64,000 nt of DNA from DAIOEK01 sp036746315 (GCA_036746315.1 DAIOEK010000008.1:1-64000), one strand, 5' to 3'; positions 34,364-43,852 are shown, counted from the first letter of the stretch. Numbers and translations are program-made. The notes: generated by a model not told the origin, from the letters alone.

Positions 34364-34744
34364 ATGGATAAAATCAAAACCGTGCTTCACATCGGACAGG
34401 GATTGATGTTGTTAAATGCTGCAATCTGGGTACTGGTGACGGTGGTGTATTTGCTGCAGGTAAGTAGAATGCCCATATCCATTCAACCCTTCGCAGCCAT
34501 GACCGGCACCGTGATGCTGGCGTATGGAGGAATTTTGGCGTTTTTGGGGTTTAAACTGGGCAAACAACAAAAAATTTATTTTATTTCATCTGCTTTACTA
34601 TTAGGCGTGTCGATTGTCCTGACTTTTTTGGATCAGGTGGGGGCGGCAGATCTGCTGGCTCTCATTCCCCCGGCATTCACCCTGATCTATCTGCTGGTTA
34701 ACCGAAATGTGTTCAGTGGACGGTTGACCTCCGAGTCTGGATGA
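34364..34744 (+). CDS. Four-helix membrane protein, function unknown
   Basis: A 126-residue protein with four predicted helices (~5-28, 38-60, 66-85, 93-110) and short loops. ATG 34364 follows GGAAAGA. It lies 47 bases after the kinase gene, and its stop overlaps the next start (ATGA), so it probably belongs to the following small operon rather than the two-component system, though read-through is possible. No family recognised. Confidence 0.6.
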   Translation: MDKIKTVLHIGQGLMLLNAAIWVLVTVVYLLQVSRMPISIQPFAAMTGTVMLAYGGILAFLGFKLGKQQKIYFISSALLLGVSIVLTFLDQVGAADLLALIPPAFTLIYLLVNRNVFSGRLTSESG

Positions 34745-35229
34745 GGTATGCGGTCATGATGTTCCAGGCAGAATCCTATAGATGTTCCCAGTGCGGCGCG
34801 CAACTCGAAGACGGAATTACCTGCCGTGAGCGATTCGAGAATTGCCTGGCATTGGAATATGCACATCCGCAGGCATTTGGTGCGGCGCATTTTTTACTGG
34901 TCGGCTGTTACATGCTCCAGCATAACGAATACAGCCGGGAGGTCTGGCGAGAGATGCGCCAACTTATCCGGCGGTATCTTAATGGCGAAACCAGTACTGA
35001 GCAAATTCTCCGGCAAAACAAAACGAGGTTGGATTCAGGAAAGCGCGAATTCCATATCACACGCGGGGAGAAGCTGCGTGAATTCTCCGAAATCAGTTGG
35101 AGTGGTACCATTCAGGATGTTCGTCTGGACACCCCCGATCGATATGTGGCAGATGTGATCCGCTGGGCTGGGAGAGTAATGGCAGATACCGCTTTTTTAT
35201 TTCAGAGGAAGAATGATCACGATCACTGA
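34741..35229 (+). CDS. DUF5946 protein
   Basis: A 162-residue protein of DUF5946: an N-terminal zinc-like CSQCGAQLEDGITCRERF, then AHPQAFGAAHFLLVGCYMLQHN, and the C-terminal QDVRLDTPDRYVADVIRWA. Function unknown; proteins of this kind often lie near DinB-like genes, as here. Start ATG 34741 overlaps the previous stop; 34756 or 34759 are alternatives. Overlaps the DinB gene by 17 bases. Confidence 0.78.
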   Translation: MRYAVMMFQAESYRCSQCGAQLEDGITCRERFENCLALEYAHPQAFGAAHFLLVGCYMLQHNEYSREVWREMRQLIRRYLNGETSTEQILRQNKTRLDSGKREFHITRGEKLREFSEISWSGTIQDVRLDTPDRYVADVIRWAGRVMADTAFLFQRKNDHDH

Positions 35230-35698
35230 TTTGAAGCGTCTGTTGATGATTGAAAATGAGCTTATCCATCAGCAGACGAAGGACCTGACCGACGCAGACA
35301 CCTTTATTCAGCCGCAGCCATCCGGAAACTGCATGCACTGGGTGTTGGGGCACCTGCTGGATACCCAGGTTACCATGCTGGAGACGTTGGGCGGACACAG
35401 CCCCATAGCCAGGGATTCTTTGCAACGATACACCCGCGAATCCGAACCCATCCGGGAACCAGAGATCGGGCTGTTTACACTGGTTGATTTGCTGGATGGA
35501 CATGACCAGGTGCATCAAGCGGTCAAGGCAAGGTTATCGGAAATGGGGGAAGATGATTTCAATGTCGACGTGCCCTTTGGTCAGAAGACTGCATCCCGCG
35601 GGTGGGCGGTGTTCTTCCTGCATTTTCATTATTCCTATCACATCGGGCAACTGGAGCTTCTGCGCCAGCTGGCGGGAAAGCTGGATAAAGTGGTTTGA
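35213..35698 (+). CDS. DinB-family protein
   Basis: A 161-residue four-helix protein of the DinB/YfiT type. The metal-binding histidines are likely His48 in WVLGHLLD, and His142/His146 in FHYSYHIGQLELLR. Homologues include thiol transferases (bacillithiol/mycothiol type), but the substrate here is unknown. It overlaps the DUF5946 gene and probably ends this short operon. GAGGAAGA precedes ATG 35213. Confidence 0.85.
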   Translation: MITITDLKRLLMIENELIHQQTKDLTDADTFIQPQPSGNCMHWVLGHLLDTQVTMLETLGGHSPIARDSLQRYTRESEPIREPEIGLFTLVDLLDGHDQVHQAVKARLSEMGEDDFNVDVPFGQKTASRGWAVFFLHFHYSYHIGQLELLRQLAGKLDKVV

Positions 35699-35701
35699 GC
35701 T

Positions 35702-36340
35702 TTATATGATATAAACTGCGATCATCACATAATGCGCCAACGCGCCCAGCATGACGAAAATGTGCCAGATTTCGTGAAAGCCAAACTTACCCGGATAAAA
35801 ATTGAAAGCCCTGGTACTGTAGATGACTGCGCCCACGGTATAAAAAATACCGCCGGCGAGCAGCCAGATTAAACCACCGGCGGGGATGTGTGCGATCATC
35901 TCCGGCAGCGCCAGCACACATAGCCAGCCCATCACCACATAAATCCCGGCGGTCAGCCAGCGGGGAGTCTTCATGTAAAGGACTTTCAGGATGATCCCGG
36001 CGATTGCCAGACCCCAGATAATCGCCAGCAACCCCCAATGCCAGAAACCGGTAAAAAGGTTGTAACAAATGGGGGTATAAGTGCCGGCGATGAGGATAAA
36101 GATGGCGGAATGGTCGAACTTGCGCAGGGTCTGGATCGCCTTCGGACCGGCATCAGCCAGGTGATAGGTGGCGCTGGCTGAAAAGAGCAATACCAGGCTG
36201 ATGCCATATATCAGGAATGAAACCACCTTACCGGTATTTCCCCAACCGGCGGCAACCAGGTAGATTGTTCCAAAGACTGCGGCAATGGCGGAATAAAAAT
36301 GGGTCAGTCCGTTAACGGGTTCGCGGAACTTAAGCTTCAA
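35702..36340 (-). CDS. Hemolysin III / PAQR family membrane protein
   Basis: A 212-residue seven-helix protein of the HlyIII/PAQR family, with REPVNGLTHFYSAI near the start, LLFSASATYHL, FDHSAIFILIAGTYTPI and FGFHEIWHIFVMLGALAHY, where His and Asp residues form the conserved metal site. Eukaryotic homologues hydrolyse ceramide; the bacterial role is poorly known. I chose TTG 36340, with GGGAG eight bases upstream. The frame is open to another TTG at 36418, which would overlap the pirin gene by 53 bases. Confidence 0.88.
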   Translation of the reverse strand: MKLKFREPVNGLTHFYSAIAAVFGTIYLVAAGWGNTGKVVSFLIYGISLVLLFSASATYHLADAGPKAIQTLRKFDHSAIFILIAGTYTPICYNLFTGFWHWGLLAIIWGLAIAGIILKVLYMKTPRWLTAGIYVVMGWLCVLALPEMIAHIPAGGLIWLLAGGIFYTVGAVIYSTRAFNFYPGKFGFHEIWHIFVMLGALAHYVMIAVYII

Positions 36341-36365
36341 TGTGGCTACTCCCGGGGTGAAGGAT

Positions 36366-37235
36366 TCACCCCAAATTCGATATGTGTTTGATGAATGTTC
36401 CGGCGCGGTATTCGGCAAAGGCGGTGCGTAATTCTTCTTCGGTGTTCATCACGATCGGTCCACCCCAGGCGATTGGTTCGCGTAATGGCTTGCCGCCGAT
36501 CAAGAGAAAACGGGCGCCCTGGGATCCGCCGCTAATGGCGACCTGATCTCCATCGGCGAAGATGACCATCATGCCTTTGTCTGCCTCGACCTGGGTTTTG
36601 TTCTGCTCAAAATCGGCGCTGCCCTGGATGAGATAAGCGAAGTAAGTATGCCCGGCCGGGGTGGGATGCACCCACATGCAATTGGCTTTGAGGGTGACAT
36701 CCAGGTATTCGGGCTCGATGACAATATCCTTTGCCGGACCCACGACATCACCGATTGTGCCGCCGATCACGCGGATAACGGCATTGGGCGTTTCCACCAG
36801 CGGAATATCTTTGGCGGTGATGCCGTGGTAGCGGGGAGGCATCATCTTTTGGCTGGCAGGCAGGTTCGCCCAGAGTTGAAAGCCGACCAGCTTTCCAACA
36901 AGACTTTGTTCGGGCATTTCCTGGTGGATGATGCCGCTGCCGGCGGTCATCCACTGCACGTCACCCGGGTGGATAACGCCTGCATTTCCCAGCGAATCAG
37001 CATGGGCAACATCCCCTTCGAGCAGGTAAGTGATGGTTTCAATGCCGCGATGCGGATGCCAGGGGAATCCTTTCATGTATTGACTGGGGTCATCGCCGCT
37101 GAAATCGTCGAATAAGAGAAACGGATCCATGCGCTTTTCCATGCCGAAACTGAATCCGCGCTTCAGGTGAACACCGGCACCTTCGAGCATGGGCTGGCCG
37201 GGAAAAACCGCTTCCACTGTACGGGTAATTGTCAT
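36366..37235 (-). CDS. Pirin-family protein
   Basis: A 289-residue bicupin with the metal ligands of pirin in HPHRGIETITYLLEG (~60-74) and in SGIIHQEMPEQ. The C-terminal region (GKPLREPIAWGGPIVMNTEEE) is also typical. Some pirins have quercetin dioxygenase activity; others act in transcription. AGGAGGACCAAA before ATG 37235 makes the start sure. The hemolysin III gene follows, probably on the same transcript. Confidence 0.94.
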   Translation of the reverse strand: MTITRTVEAVFPGQPMLEGAGVHLKRGFSFGMEKRMDPFLLFDDFSGDDPSQYMKGFPWHPHRGIETITYLLEGDVAHADSLGNAGVIHPGDVQWMTAGSGIIHQEMPEQSLVGKLVGFQLWANLPASQKMMPPRYHGITAKDIPLVETPNAVIRVIGGTIGDVVGPAKDIVIEPEYLDVTLKANCMWVHPTPAGHTYFAYLIQGSADFEQNKTQVEADKGMMVIFADGDQVAISGGSQGARFLLIGGKPLREPIAWGGPIVMNTEEELRTAFAEYRAGTFIKHISNLG

Positions 37236-37383
37236 TTTGGTCCTCCTGAATTCTTATCGCAATGTGCTTTCATTATTGCATGGCAAGACAGGAGCTTGCA
37301 CGGATGTGTATATCATGACATCGAAGAAGAATTTCTTTATCCCACCGGAGATAGATTTTAGGGGGATTCTGCGGCATGAAAAA

Positions 37384-37410
37384 GCGCCGCAAAAACATAT
37401 TTTGCGGCGC
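37384..37410 (-). terminator. Intrinsic terminator of the CrtI-like gene
   Basis: A perfect 11-bp stem (37384-37394 with 37400-37410) and 5-base loop. Read on the minus strand it is followed by five Ts, 31 bases after the stop at 37442. Confidence 0.85.
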
Positions 37411-37441
37411 TGTGAAATAGGAAATTCGTAATATGTAATTG

Positions 37442-38935
37442 CTAATAGTTTCGTTTTGCGGAGAACTTCACGCCATCCTTCTTGCAAATCCGTTTCATCA
37501 CTTCGCGTGCGGTCATCACGCCGCTGGGCAGCCCTCCGCCTGCCTGTACCCACTGTCCTACCATATAGAAATTTTCCAAACCGGGCAGGGACTTGGAGAT
37601 GGGTTTCGTCACCGACTGCGGAGTGGGCAGCCAGCCCTCAAATGAACCTTTCCAATTGCCGGTATATCGCTCGAATGTCACCGGAGTGGCGACATCGATC
37701 ATTTCCACCTGGTTTTCCAGACCGGGAAAACGGCGGTCGAGGGCGTGTACCAGCTGCAGGGCTGCCTGTTTCTTTTCAGCATCATAGCGTTCCCGGTCGG
37801 AATAGAGATCATTCCAGTAGGTGTAATCCGCGTTCAGCATAATGGCGATGGCGGTCTTGTTTTGAGGGGAGAGGGTGTTATCGTAGTTGTAGATGCAGGC
37901 TTCGATGTGCTCCAACTTTTCCCCCGCGATGGTGACCGGTTCTTCCAGGAAGAGGGTCAATCCGCCCGTCATTTGGGGAAGATCGGTAAATCGGCGATCC
38001 ACGCCCAGCCCCACGTACAGCAGGGAGGGGAATAAGGGCGCGCTGTTGTAAAGTTCTGTAATCTTTTCGTCCAGATATTTTCCTTCGAGCATGTCAAAGA
38101 TGGTGGCATGTCCGTCAGCCGCAGAAATGACCACATCAGACCGGTACTCCGTACCGTCTTCCAGGCGGATGCCTATTGCGCGGTCGTCCTCCACCAGAAT
38201 CTTTTCCACCCGAGCCCCATACTGAATCTCTCCACCCAGATCAAGGTAACGTTTTTCAGCATTTTTAGCCATGGGCAGCGATCCTCCAATGGGGTATCCG
38301 GCGCCCTTGTTATGCAGCATTGCCAGTGTCACCATCAAACCGATCGCGCTCATCTCGGGGTACCATAACTCGCCGAAAACAAATCGCAAAGCAGGCGATT
38401 TGAACAGCCTGCCAAATTCTGCCATATTCTGCCTGCCCCACTTCATCAATATGGGCATGGTCGATGCCATGGGAATGATTGATTTGAGGTTGTCGCCAAG
38501 GTTGGAATCTACAGTTGGGTTCCACCTGGCAAATTTGCGGATGGTGCTGCATACTTCTTTGATGAGTTTTTCATCTTCAGGGCCGATTTCCAACAGGTGT
38601 TTTTCCAGGCGGTTTACATCCGTATACAGGTTTACCACCTGCCCATCTTTAAACTCAATGCGCGAGAATACCTCGGGGTCAAAGATTTCCATCCCGTCGA
38701 TCAAGCCGATCTCTTCCCAGTAACGGTGATAATTGTAATTGGGGCTGGAGCCGGTGAGCCAGTGAATGCAGCCGTCGATCGTGTATCCTTTGCGTTTCCA
38801 GGCGGTCATTAATCCACCGGGCTGGGTGTGCATCTCCACGATTTTGGTTTGATAACCATTTAACCGACCATAAATGCCCATGGATAAGCCGGCAATGCCG
38901 GCGCCGATAACAAGCATGGTCTTTTTTTGTTCCAT
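37442..38935 (-). CDS. FAD-dependent CrtI-like (phytoene desaturase/isomerase family) oxidoreductase
   Basis: A 497-residue flavoprotein of the phytoene-desaturase-like group. The dinucleotide motif VIGAGIAGLSMGIYGRLNG is at the N-terminus, with HTQPGGLMTAWKRKGYTIDG after it. The C-terminal FAD motif is VGQWVQAGGGLPSGVMTA. No carotenoid biosynthesis genes lie nearby, so the substrate is more likely another lipid or polyene, or the enzyme is a retinol-saturase-like reductase. ATG 38935 is the only good start. Single-gene unit ended by a strong terminator. Confidence 0.86.
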   Translation of the reverse strand: MEQKKTMLVIGAGIAGLSMGIYGRLNGYQTKIVEMHTQPGGLMTAWKRKGYTIDGCIHWLTGSSPNYNYHRYWEEIGLIDGMEIFDPEVFSRIEFKDGQVVNLYTDVNRLEKHLLEIGPEDEKLIKEVCSTIRKFARWNPTVDSNLGDNLKSIIPMASTMPILMKWGRQNMAEFGRLFKSPALRFVFGELWYPEMSAIGLMVTLAMLHNKGAGYPIGGSLPMAKNAEKRYLDLGGEIQYGARVEKILVEDDRAIGIRLEDGTEYRSDVVISAADGHATIFDMLEGKYLDEKITELYNSAPLFPSLLYVGLGVDRRFTDLPQMTGGLTLFLEEPVTIAGEKLEHIEACIYNYDNTLSPQNKTAIAIMLNADYTYWNDLYSDRERYDAEKKQAALQLVHALDRRFPGLENQVEMIDVATPVTFERYTGNWKGSFEGWLPTPQSVTKPISKSLPGLENFYMVGQWVQAGGGLPSGVMTAREVMKRICKKDGVKFSAKRNY

Positions 38936-38994
38936 TTTGTTCTCCGAATGTTCAATCCGTTCACTCTATATACGCAAAAGGCGGAACCATAGTT

Positions 38995-39480
38995 TCAGTC
39001 GGCTTTGGGAGATTTCGTGTGAATGGTCATGTGGCGCAGCAAGGCAGACCCTTTGGGCAGCACCTTCTTCGCTGTCCGGTAGGCTTCTTCAGATGTTACC
39101 TGCTGTGTGCGCAGGTATTTCTTTAAAACCGGGGCGAGGATGTATTGATATTTTTCTTTAAGATAATTGTTGCGCATGGTACCTGCGATGATGGTACTCA
39201 GTACCACGGAAAGAATGATCCCCATACCCCACAGCACCCATTCTAGTGTTGAGAATGCAAACATATATGCGGCTGCAGCCACCAGCGCCGGGATGCCCAG
39301 CCAGATCAGGATGATTTTACCGTTCAGGCTGTGTGGAACCTCATCGCATTTTTGATCCAGGCGGATGAGAAAGTTTTTGAGTGCATCCTGCGGACGCTGC
39401 TGGATGCGCAGATCGCCGCAGTATTCGCAGTTCTCATCCAGCAGAGGGGCGCCGCAGGCAGGGCAGTTTTGTGATTTCAT
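38995..39480 (-). CDS. Zinc-ribbon membrane protein
   Basis: A 161-residue protein: an N-terminal zinc ribbon (CPACGAPLLDENCEYCGDL), a linker, two membrane helices (~56-73 and 80-100), and a basic cytoplasmic C-terminus. No enzymatic motif; possibly a scaffolding or signalling protein. It is transcribed in the same direction as the CrtI-like gene, 59 bases upstream. Confidence 0.65.
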   Translation of the reverse strand: MKSQNCPACGAPLLDENCEYCGDLRIQQRPQDALKNFLIRLDQKCDEVPHSLNGKIILIWLGIPALVAAAAYMFAFSTLEWVLWGMGIILSVVLSTIIAGTMRNNYLKEKYQYILAPVLKKYLRTQQVTSEEAYRTAKKVLPKGSALLRHMTIHTKSPKAD

Positions 39481-39610
39481 AAGTATCCTTTGCGATACAA
39501 TTGTTAATCACGTCAGCCATTCAACCGGGCGACGATGTAACTGTATATATTATATATTCACGTATCTGCATCATGGCAATATGCGGGTCTGTTTGAGCGG
39601 AGATGAGATT

Positions 39611-39958
39611 ATGTTGGAAATTGGAGCCATCGTGTGGGGTGTGCGGGACCTGGAGCGCAGCATAAGGTTTTGGAGCGAGGCGTTGGATTATCAACTGCGC
39701 AGAGAGCCGGATATCGATTTCGCCATTCTTGTCCCAAGGCAGGGGATTGGGGTGCAGCTTTCGCTGAACTCGGCTGTTACCTCGGATAAACCCAAACGTC
39801 ATCATCTGGATCTGTTCACACGTGATCAGAAAAAGGAAGTGGCGCGATTGTTGGGGCTGGGCGCGACCCGTGTGGAGTGGCGCTACGAACCGGATGCGGA
39901 TTACGTGGTACTGGCTGACCCTGATGGAAATACATTCTGTGTGGTTCAGATTCACTGA
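39611..39958 (+). CDS. VOC (glyoxalase/bleomycin-resistance) superfamily protein
   Basis: A 115-residue single-domain VOC protein: GAIVWGVRDLERSIRFWSEAL at the start, HHLDLFTRDQK in the middle and VLADPDGNTFCVVQI at the end are the classic beta-alpha-beta landmarks. The substrate is not known. ATG 39611 is chosen for the family start; the frame is open far upstream (39365) but this has no coding sense. The GNAT gene follows 12 bases later. Confidence 0.88.
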   Translation: MLEIGAIVWGVRDLERSIRFWSEALDYQLRREPDIDFAILVPRQGIGVQLSLNSAVTSDKPKRHHLDLFTRDQKKEVARLLGLGATRVEWRYEPDADYVVLADPDGNTFCVVQIH

Positions 39959-39970
39959 AAAGGGGTTTGC

Positions 39971-40489
39971 ATGACAACGGTTAAGATCAATATCAGAGAT
40001 GAAGCACCGAACGATATCGAGGTTATTGCTGATGTAACGAAAGCTGCATTTGAAAGCATGGAGATCAGCAACCATACCGAACAGTTCATAGTAAATGCGC
40101 TGCGCAAGGCGGGAGTGTTAACCATCTCCCTGGTTGCAGAAGTTGACGGCAGGGTGGTGGGGCACATAGCTTTCTCCCCCGTGAGCATGTCTGATGGCAC
40201 TGTGGGTTGGTACGGGCTGGGTCCGGTTTCCGTGCTGCCGGCATATCAACGCAGGGGAATTGGCAAAGCGTTGATCGATGCCGGGCTCATCCGTTTGAAA
40301 GCCCTGGGCGCAAATGGCTGTTGCCTGGTCGGACATCCTGGATACTATGTGAAGTTCGGATTCAAGAATACGGCGGTTCTGGCACACGAAGGCGTTCCGC
40401 CGGAAGTATTTTTTGTGCTTGTGTTTAAAGGAAACATTCCTTGTGGTTATGTGACTTTTCATAAAGCTTTCGAGGTGACCGGTGAGTGA
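39971..40489 (+). CDS. GNAT N-acetyltransferase (YhbS-like)
   Basis: A 172-residue acetyltransferase with the acetyl-CoA site VLPAYQRRGIGKALID (~90-105) and the typical YhbS C-terminus LVGHPGYYVKFGFKN. The acceptor is unknown. Part of a VOC-GNAT pair. Its stop lies inside the start region of the frameshifted gene that follows. Confidence 0.93.
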   Translation: MTTVKINIRDEAPNDIEVIADVTKAAFESMEISNHTEQFIVNALRKAGVLTISLVAEVDGRVVGHIAFSPVSMSDGTVGWYGLGPVSVLPAYQRRGIGKALIDAGLIRLKALGANGCCLVGHPGYYVKFGFKNTAVLAHEGVPPEVFFVLVFKGNIPCGYVTFHKAFEVTGE

Positions 40490-40535
40490 GAGTATAACAA
40501 ACCACTCACAAAGGGATGGGCAGTTCGGAGGAATG

Positions 40536-41014
40536 ATGAAAAAATTGCTGCAAATTAGCTTGAAGGCACTCACTCTGGGGGCGGCTGGTTCCCCCTGCTG
40601 GTATTCTCAACGCATGTATTTGCAGACCGCGTTCTGCATTTGTACGACCTGTGGCCACATATTGACATTCCAATGCATTTCAGCGGAGGTTTGGCAATTG
40701 CCTTTTTTGTATCCAGGTGTTTTCAATTATTACCTCGTGAATCCTTTAACCGGAGCCGTATTGTTCTGCTGGAATTGGTTTTGATCCTCAGTATCACTGT
40801 GTCTGCAACTGCTCTTTGGGAATTTGCTGAATTTTCCATTGATCAATTACTTGGAACCAATATTCAGGTCAGTCTTGCCAACACAATTCAGGATATGGTG
40901 ATGGGTACCCTGGGCGCACTTGTGCTTGTCCTGATCCGAGCCAGGAAGCTGCGGATTAGTACGAACGAATTGTATGAATTTGCCATTGATTGGATACAGG
41001 GCGAAACGGTATAA
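40536..41014 (+). pseudogene. Frameshifted small membrane protein gene
   Basis: GGAGG precedes ATG 40533/40536, which begins MKKLLQISLKALTLGA. The reading then moves by one base at a run of five Gs near 40577-40582, into GWFPLLVFSTHVFADRVLHL, MHFSGGLAIAFFVSR and WEFAEFSIDQLLGTNIQVSL through to 41014. Restoring one G gives a continuous ~160-residue protein with four helices. As written the gene is broken, so it is a pseudogene, an assembly error in the G run, or a slippage site. The family is an uncharacterised membrane protein with HFSGG and NIQVSLANT signatures. Confidence 0.7.
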
Positions 41015-41034
41015 ACACTGTTTTTAGTGTTGTC

Positions 41035-41081
41035 AGCAAATACCGCTTAAGGGAACTGCCTTAAGCGGTATTTGCTTTTTT
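41035..41081 (+). terminator. Strong intrinsic terminator
   Basis: A perfect 17-bp stem (41035-41051 with 41060-41076), 8-base loop and a T run. A smaller hairpin at 41014-41031 lies before it. Confidence 0.85.
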
Positions 41082-41138
41082 GCTGCATAATTAATTCGGT
41101 GGTTAAAAAGGTAAGATTTGCAAATACATTGGAGGAGT

Positions 41139-42110
41139 ATGAACCTGCCTCTGGACTGGTTGTTGACTGGTGACCCCTGGGTGGCATACCGCACAAGATT
41201 GGACCTGTTGGACGAGGGCAAAGATTCCCCAGCAGTCCAAGCGGCGCGCGGACAAATGCTGCATCATCCTCTGATCAGGGGACTGATTGATGAACTGCGC
41301 GGTTGGCCGGGTGTGGTTGTGAGCAGCCACAAAAACGCAGGGCAGCATTACCACAAGCTCACCTTTCTGGCAGACCTGGGCTTGCAAAAAGATGATGAGG
41401 GCATGCCGGAAATCATTGAGCGCGTTACGGCATACACAACCGAAGAAGGTCCCTTCGCCCTTCCAATGACCATCTCTGCCAGTTATGGCGGGAGTGGTGA
41501 GGAGAGGCAGGCTTGGGCGTTGTGTGATGCGCCGGTGACGCTTTACGCATTGTTGAAATTGGGGTTGATGGGCGAGGGTGGGATTCGACAGGCGGTGGAT
41601 TATCTCATTGGATTGGTCAGGGAGAATGGCTGGCCTTGTGCCGTTTCGAAGGAGCTGGGGGATTTCCGCGGTCCCGGGCGAAAGGGAGACCCCTGCCCGT
41701 ATGCCAACCTGGTCATGCTCAAACTGCTCGGTACGGATGCTGAACTCCGTGAGCATCCATCCGCGCATATTGGTGCCGAAACCATACTCCGCCTGTGGGT
41801 GAATAGCCAGACGGAACATCCCTACATTTTCTATATGGGTAACGATTTCCGAAAGCTGAAAGCTCCCTTCGTCTGGTATGACCTGATGCATGTATTGGAT
41901 GTGTTGTCTGTTTTTCCCTGGCTGAAGGATGACGCGCGATTGCGTGATATGGCAACTTTGCTGCGCAGTAAAGCTGACGGAGAGGGAAAATATAAAGTCG
42001 AATCCATCTGGACAGCCTGGAAAGACTGGGAGTTTGGTCAGAAAAAAGTCTCTTCAACCTGGCTGACCTTGCTGGCATGGCGAATATTTAAGCGATTGGA
42101 AATAGCCTGA
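41139..42110 (+). CDS. Alpha/alpha-toroid (squalene-cyclase-fold) protein, second copy
   Basis: A 323-residue protein of the same fold as the one at 27576-28592: repeated helix pairs with Trp-rich turns (GLVRENGWPCAV, GKYKVESIWTAWKDWEF, KKVSSTWLTLLAWRIFKR). It starts LDWLLTGDPWVAYRTRLDLL, similar in position to IEWLLEEEDPGVRHLVLRDL of the other. No DXDD motif. GGAGGAG directly precedes ATG 41139. It is a single gene. Function unknown; it might bind a prenyl or peptide ligand. Confidence 0.72.
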   Translation: MNLPLDWLLTGDPWVAYRTRLDLLDEGKDSPAVQAARGQMLHHPLIRGLIDELRGWPGVVVSSHKNAGQHYHKLTFLADLGLQKDDEGMPEIIERVTAYTTEEGPFALPMTISASYGGSGEERQAWALCDAPVTLYALLKLGLMGEGGIRQAVDYLIGLVRENGWPCAVSKELGDFRGPGRKGDPCPYANLVMLKLLGTDAELREHPSAHIGAETILRLWVNSQTEHPYIFYMGNDFRKLKAPFVWYDLMHVLDVLSVFPWLKDDARLRDMATLLRSKADGEGKYKVESIWTAWKDWEFGQKKVSSTWLTLLAWRIFKRLEIA

Positions 42111-42256
42111 GTGCAGAGCAAAAATCTGCGGAACCAGTTGATTCTACCCGCAGGTTCACTATAATAAAGTTATCCTTGTCGGCTAATCAATTTAGCGCGC
42201 AAAAACATGACCGCGACCGCCACCCTGTGCGTTTACGTTAGAAAGGGAGGGAAATT

Positions 42257-43834
42257 ATGACAGGTCGAGTTTATGTACCATGCCTGGTGATCGTTCTTGC
42301 TTTGGCGTTTTTTCTGACATCGTGTGATCCTTCACCCTGTACGGCGGATCAACTGGTGGCGCCAACGAATTTGGAACCGAATTCAGATACGGTTGATCCG
42401 GCTTCACTGGTCACCCTAACCTGGACTTATCCCGGTTCGAGTTGTGCAATAGATCGGGTGGAAACATATCTGTGGACCGGGCCCGAGCCTGAGTCTCCCG
42501 GCATGACCGGATCCACGACCGGCACATCCCTTACCTGGCCGGTTCCGCTCCAGCCCGGCACCACCTACTACTGGAAAGCATATGCGGAGATGGAAACAGG
42601 TCCCGGTCCGGATGTTCAGGGTCCGGCTGCCACATCCTGGTTCTATACCGGTCCGGTATGCTCGAACCCGGCGGGGATGTTGCCCGTCGACCTGGTTACA
42701 CCTGAAAACCATGCCATTCTCAATGCAACTGACGGCATTTCATATTTTTGGGATGATCCGACAAATTGTCTTGTAGACGGACTCTTCGAGTTACAGATTT
42801 CCCTGTATGCTGATTTTCACGAATACTGGCATCGGGTTCCCATCCTTCAAACACAATACCCCGGTTCGCCATCTGATCCGGCGTTCACTTATACCGATGG
42901 CACCCGATATTACTGGCGGGTGATGACCGACCCATCCGGACCACAGGAGGGACCTTATTCAGAGGTTTACACCTTCCTGGTGGACAACACCAACGGTACG
43001 CCACAATTCATTCCCACCTGCCCCAATGGATACGATTACCCACCCGTGGATTTGATCTACCCACCTGATGATGTCACAACCGATGCTTCCTCCAGTATGT
43101 GGTTCGACTGGCATGATCCATCTGATTGCAAATTGAACGGGCATTATGAATTGCAGTTCTCATTGACTGAAGATTTTGCTGAATACCATCATCGCGTCTG
43201 GGTGGATGATGTGACCGAGCATGTGCTGCACGTAGGGGATCCTGCCTATGACTTTGAAGATTGCACGCGTTATTACTGGCGGGTAAAAACCGACCCAGCC
43301 GGACCACCCGAAGAACCGTTTTCCGAGGTTCGATCATTCTTTGTCAATCAAACCGGTGGAATATGCCCGCACTACTACCAGTTGATCACCCCGGTTGCCC
43401 CGTGGGAGTTCATCACACCCCCCGATTTGATCACCCCGGTTCCTGATATACCGGTGATACCCGAAGCGCCTTCGTTGATTGGAAGCGAAAACATGAACTG
43501 CCGGCGGGGTCCCGCTTCTGCCTATGATATCGATGACACCTTGTTCAAGGGAATTCGCGCCATGATCGAGGGGCGAAATGAGGACAGCACCTGGTGGTAT
43601 ATCCTCAGCCCGAATCTGGGGATTCGCTGCTGGGTATGGGGCGCCAAGGTGGAAACGTATGGCGACTTGTCCAAAGTTCCCATCATCGTTCCACCGGAAT
43701 TACCCCAGGAACCCGAAAAACCAGCAGAACCCACTTGTGGGAGCTATACCGATCGGGCCACCTGTGGAAAACACCCCGAATGCATATGGACTATGCTGCA
43801 AACCAGTCAGCAATGGGTGTGTCAGGCGAAATAG
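42257..43834 (+). CDS. Lipoprotein with fibronectin-like repeats and an SH3b domain
   Basis: A 525-residue predicted lipoprotein (lipobox LTSC, Cys23). Three similar ~110-residue segments follow; the last two share YYWRV(M/K)TDP(S/A)GP, evidence of internal duplication of an Fn3-like unit. A bacterial SH3-like domain (NCRRGPASAYDIDDTLFKGI ... WWYILSPNLGIRCWVWG, ~410-460) precedes a Pro-rich linker and a Cys-rich tail (CGSYTDRATCGKHPECIW). SH3b domains usually bind cell-wall material. GAAAGGGAGG precedes the ATG. Function unknown; likely a surface protein. Confidence 0.78.
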   Translation: MTGRVYVPCLVIVLALAFFLTSCDPSPCTADQLVAPTNLEPNSDTVDPASLVTLTWTYPGSSCAIDRVETYLWTGPEPESPGMTGSTTGTSLTWPVPLQPGTTYYWKAYAEMETGPGPDVQGPAATSWFYTGPVCSNPAGMLPVDLVTPENHAILNATDGISYFWDDPTNCLVDGLFELQISLYADFHEYWHRVPILQTQYPGSPSDPAFTYTDGTRYYWRVMTDPSGPQEGPYSEVYTFLVDNTNGTPQFIPTCPNGYDYPPVDLIYPPDDVTTDASSSMWFDWHDPSDCKLNGHYELQFSLTEDFAEYHHRVWVDDVTEHVLHVGDPAYDFEDCTRYYWRVKTDPAGPPEEPFSEVRSFFVNQTGGICPHYYQLITPVAPWEFITPPDLITPVPDIPVIPEAPSLIGSENMNCRRGPASAYDIDDTLFKGIRAMIEGRNEDSTWWYILSPNLGIRCWVWGAKVETYGDLSKVPIIVPPELPQEPEKPAEPTCGSYTDRATCGKHPECIWTMLQTSQQWVCQAK

Positions 43835-43852
43835 CTTTTGCCGCGTAAAACA

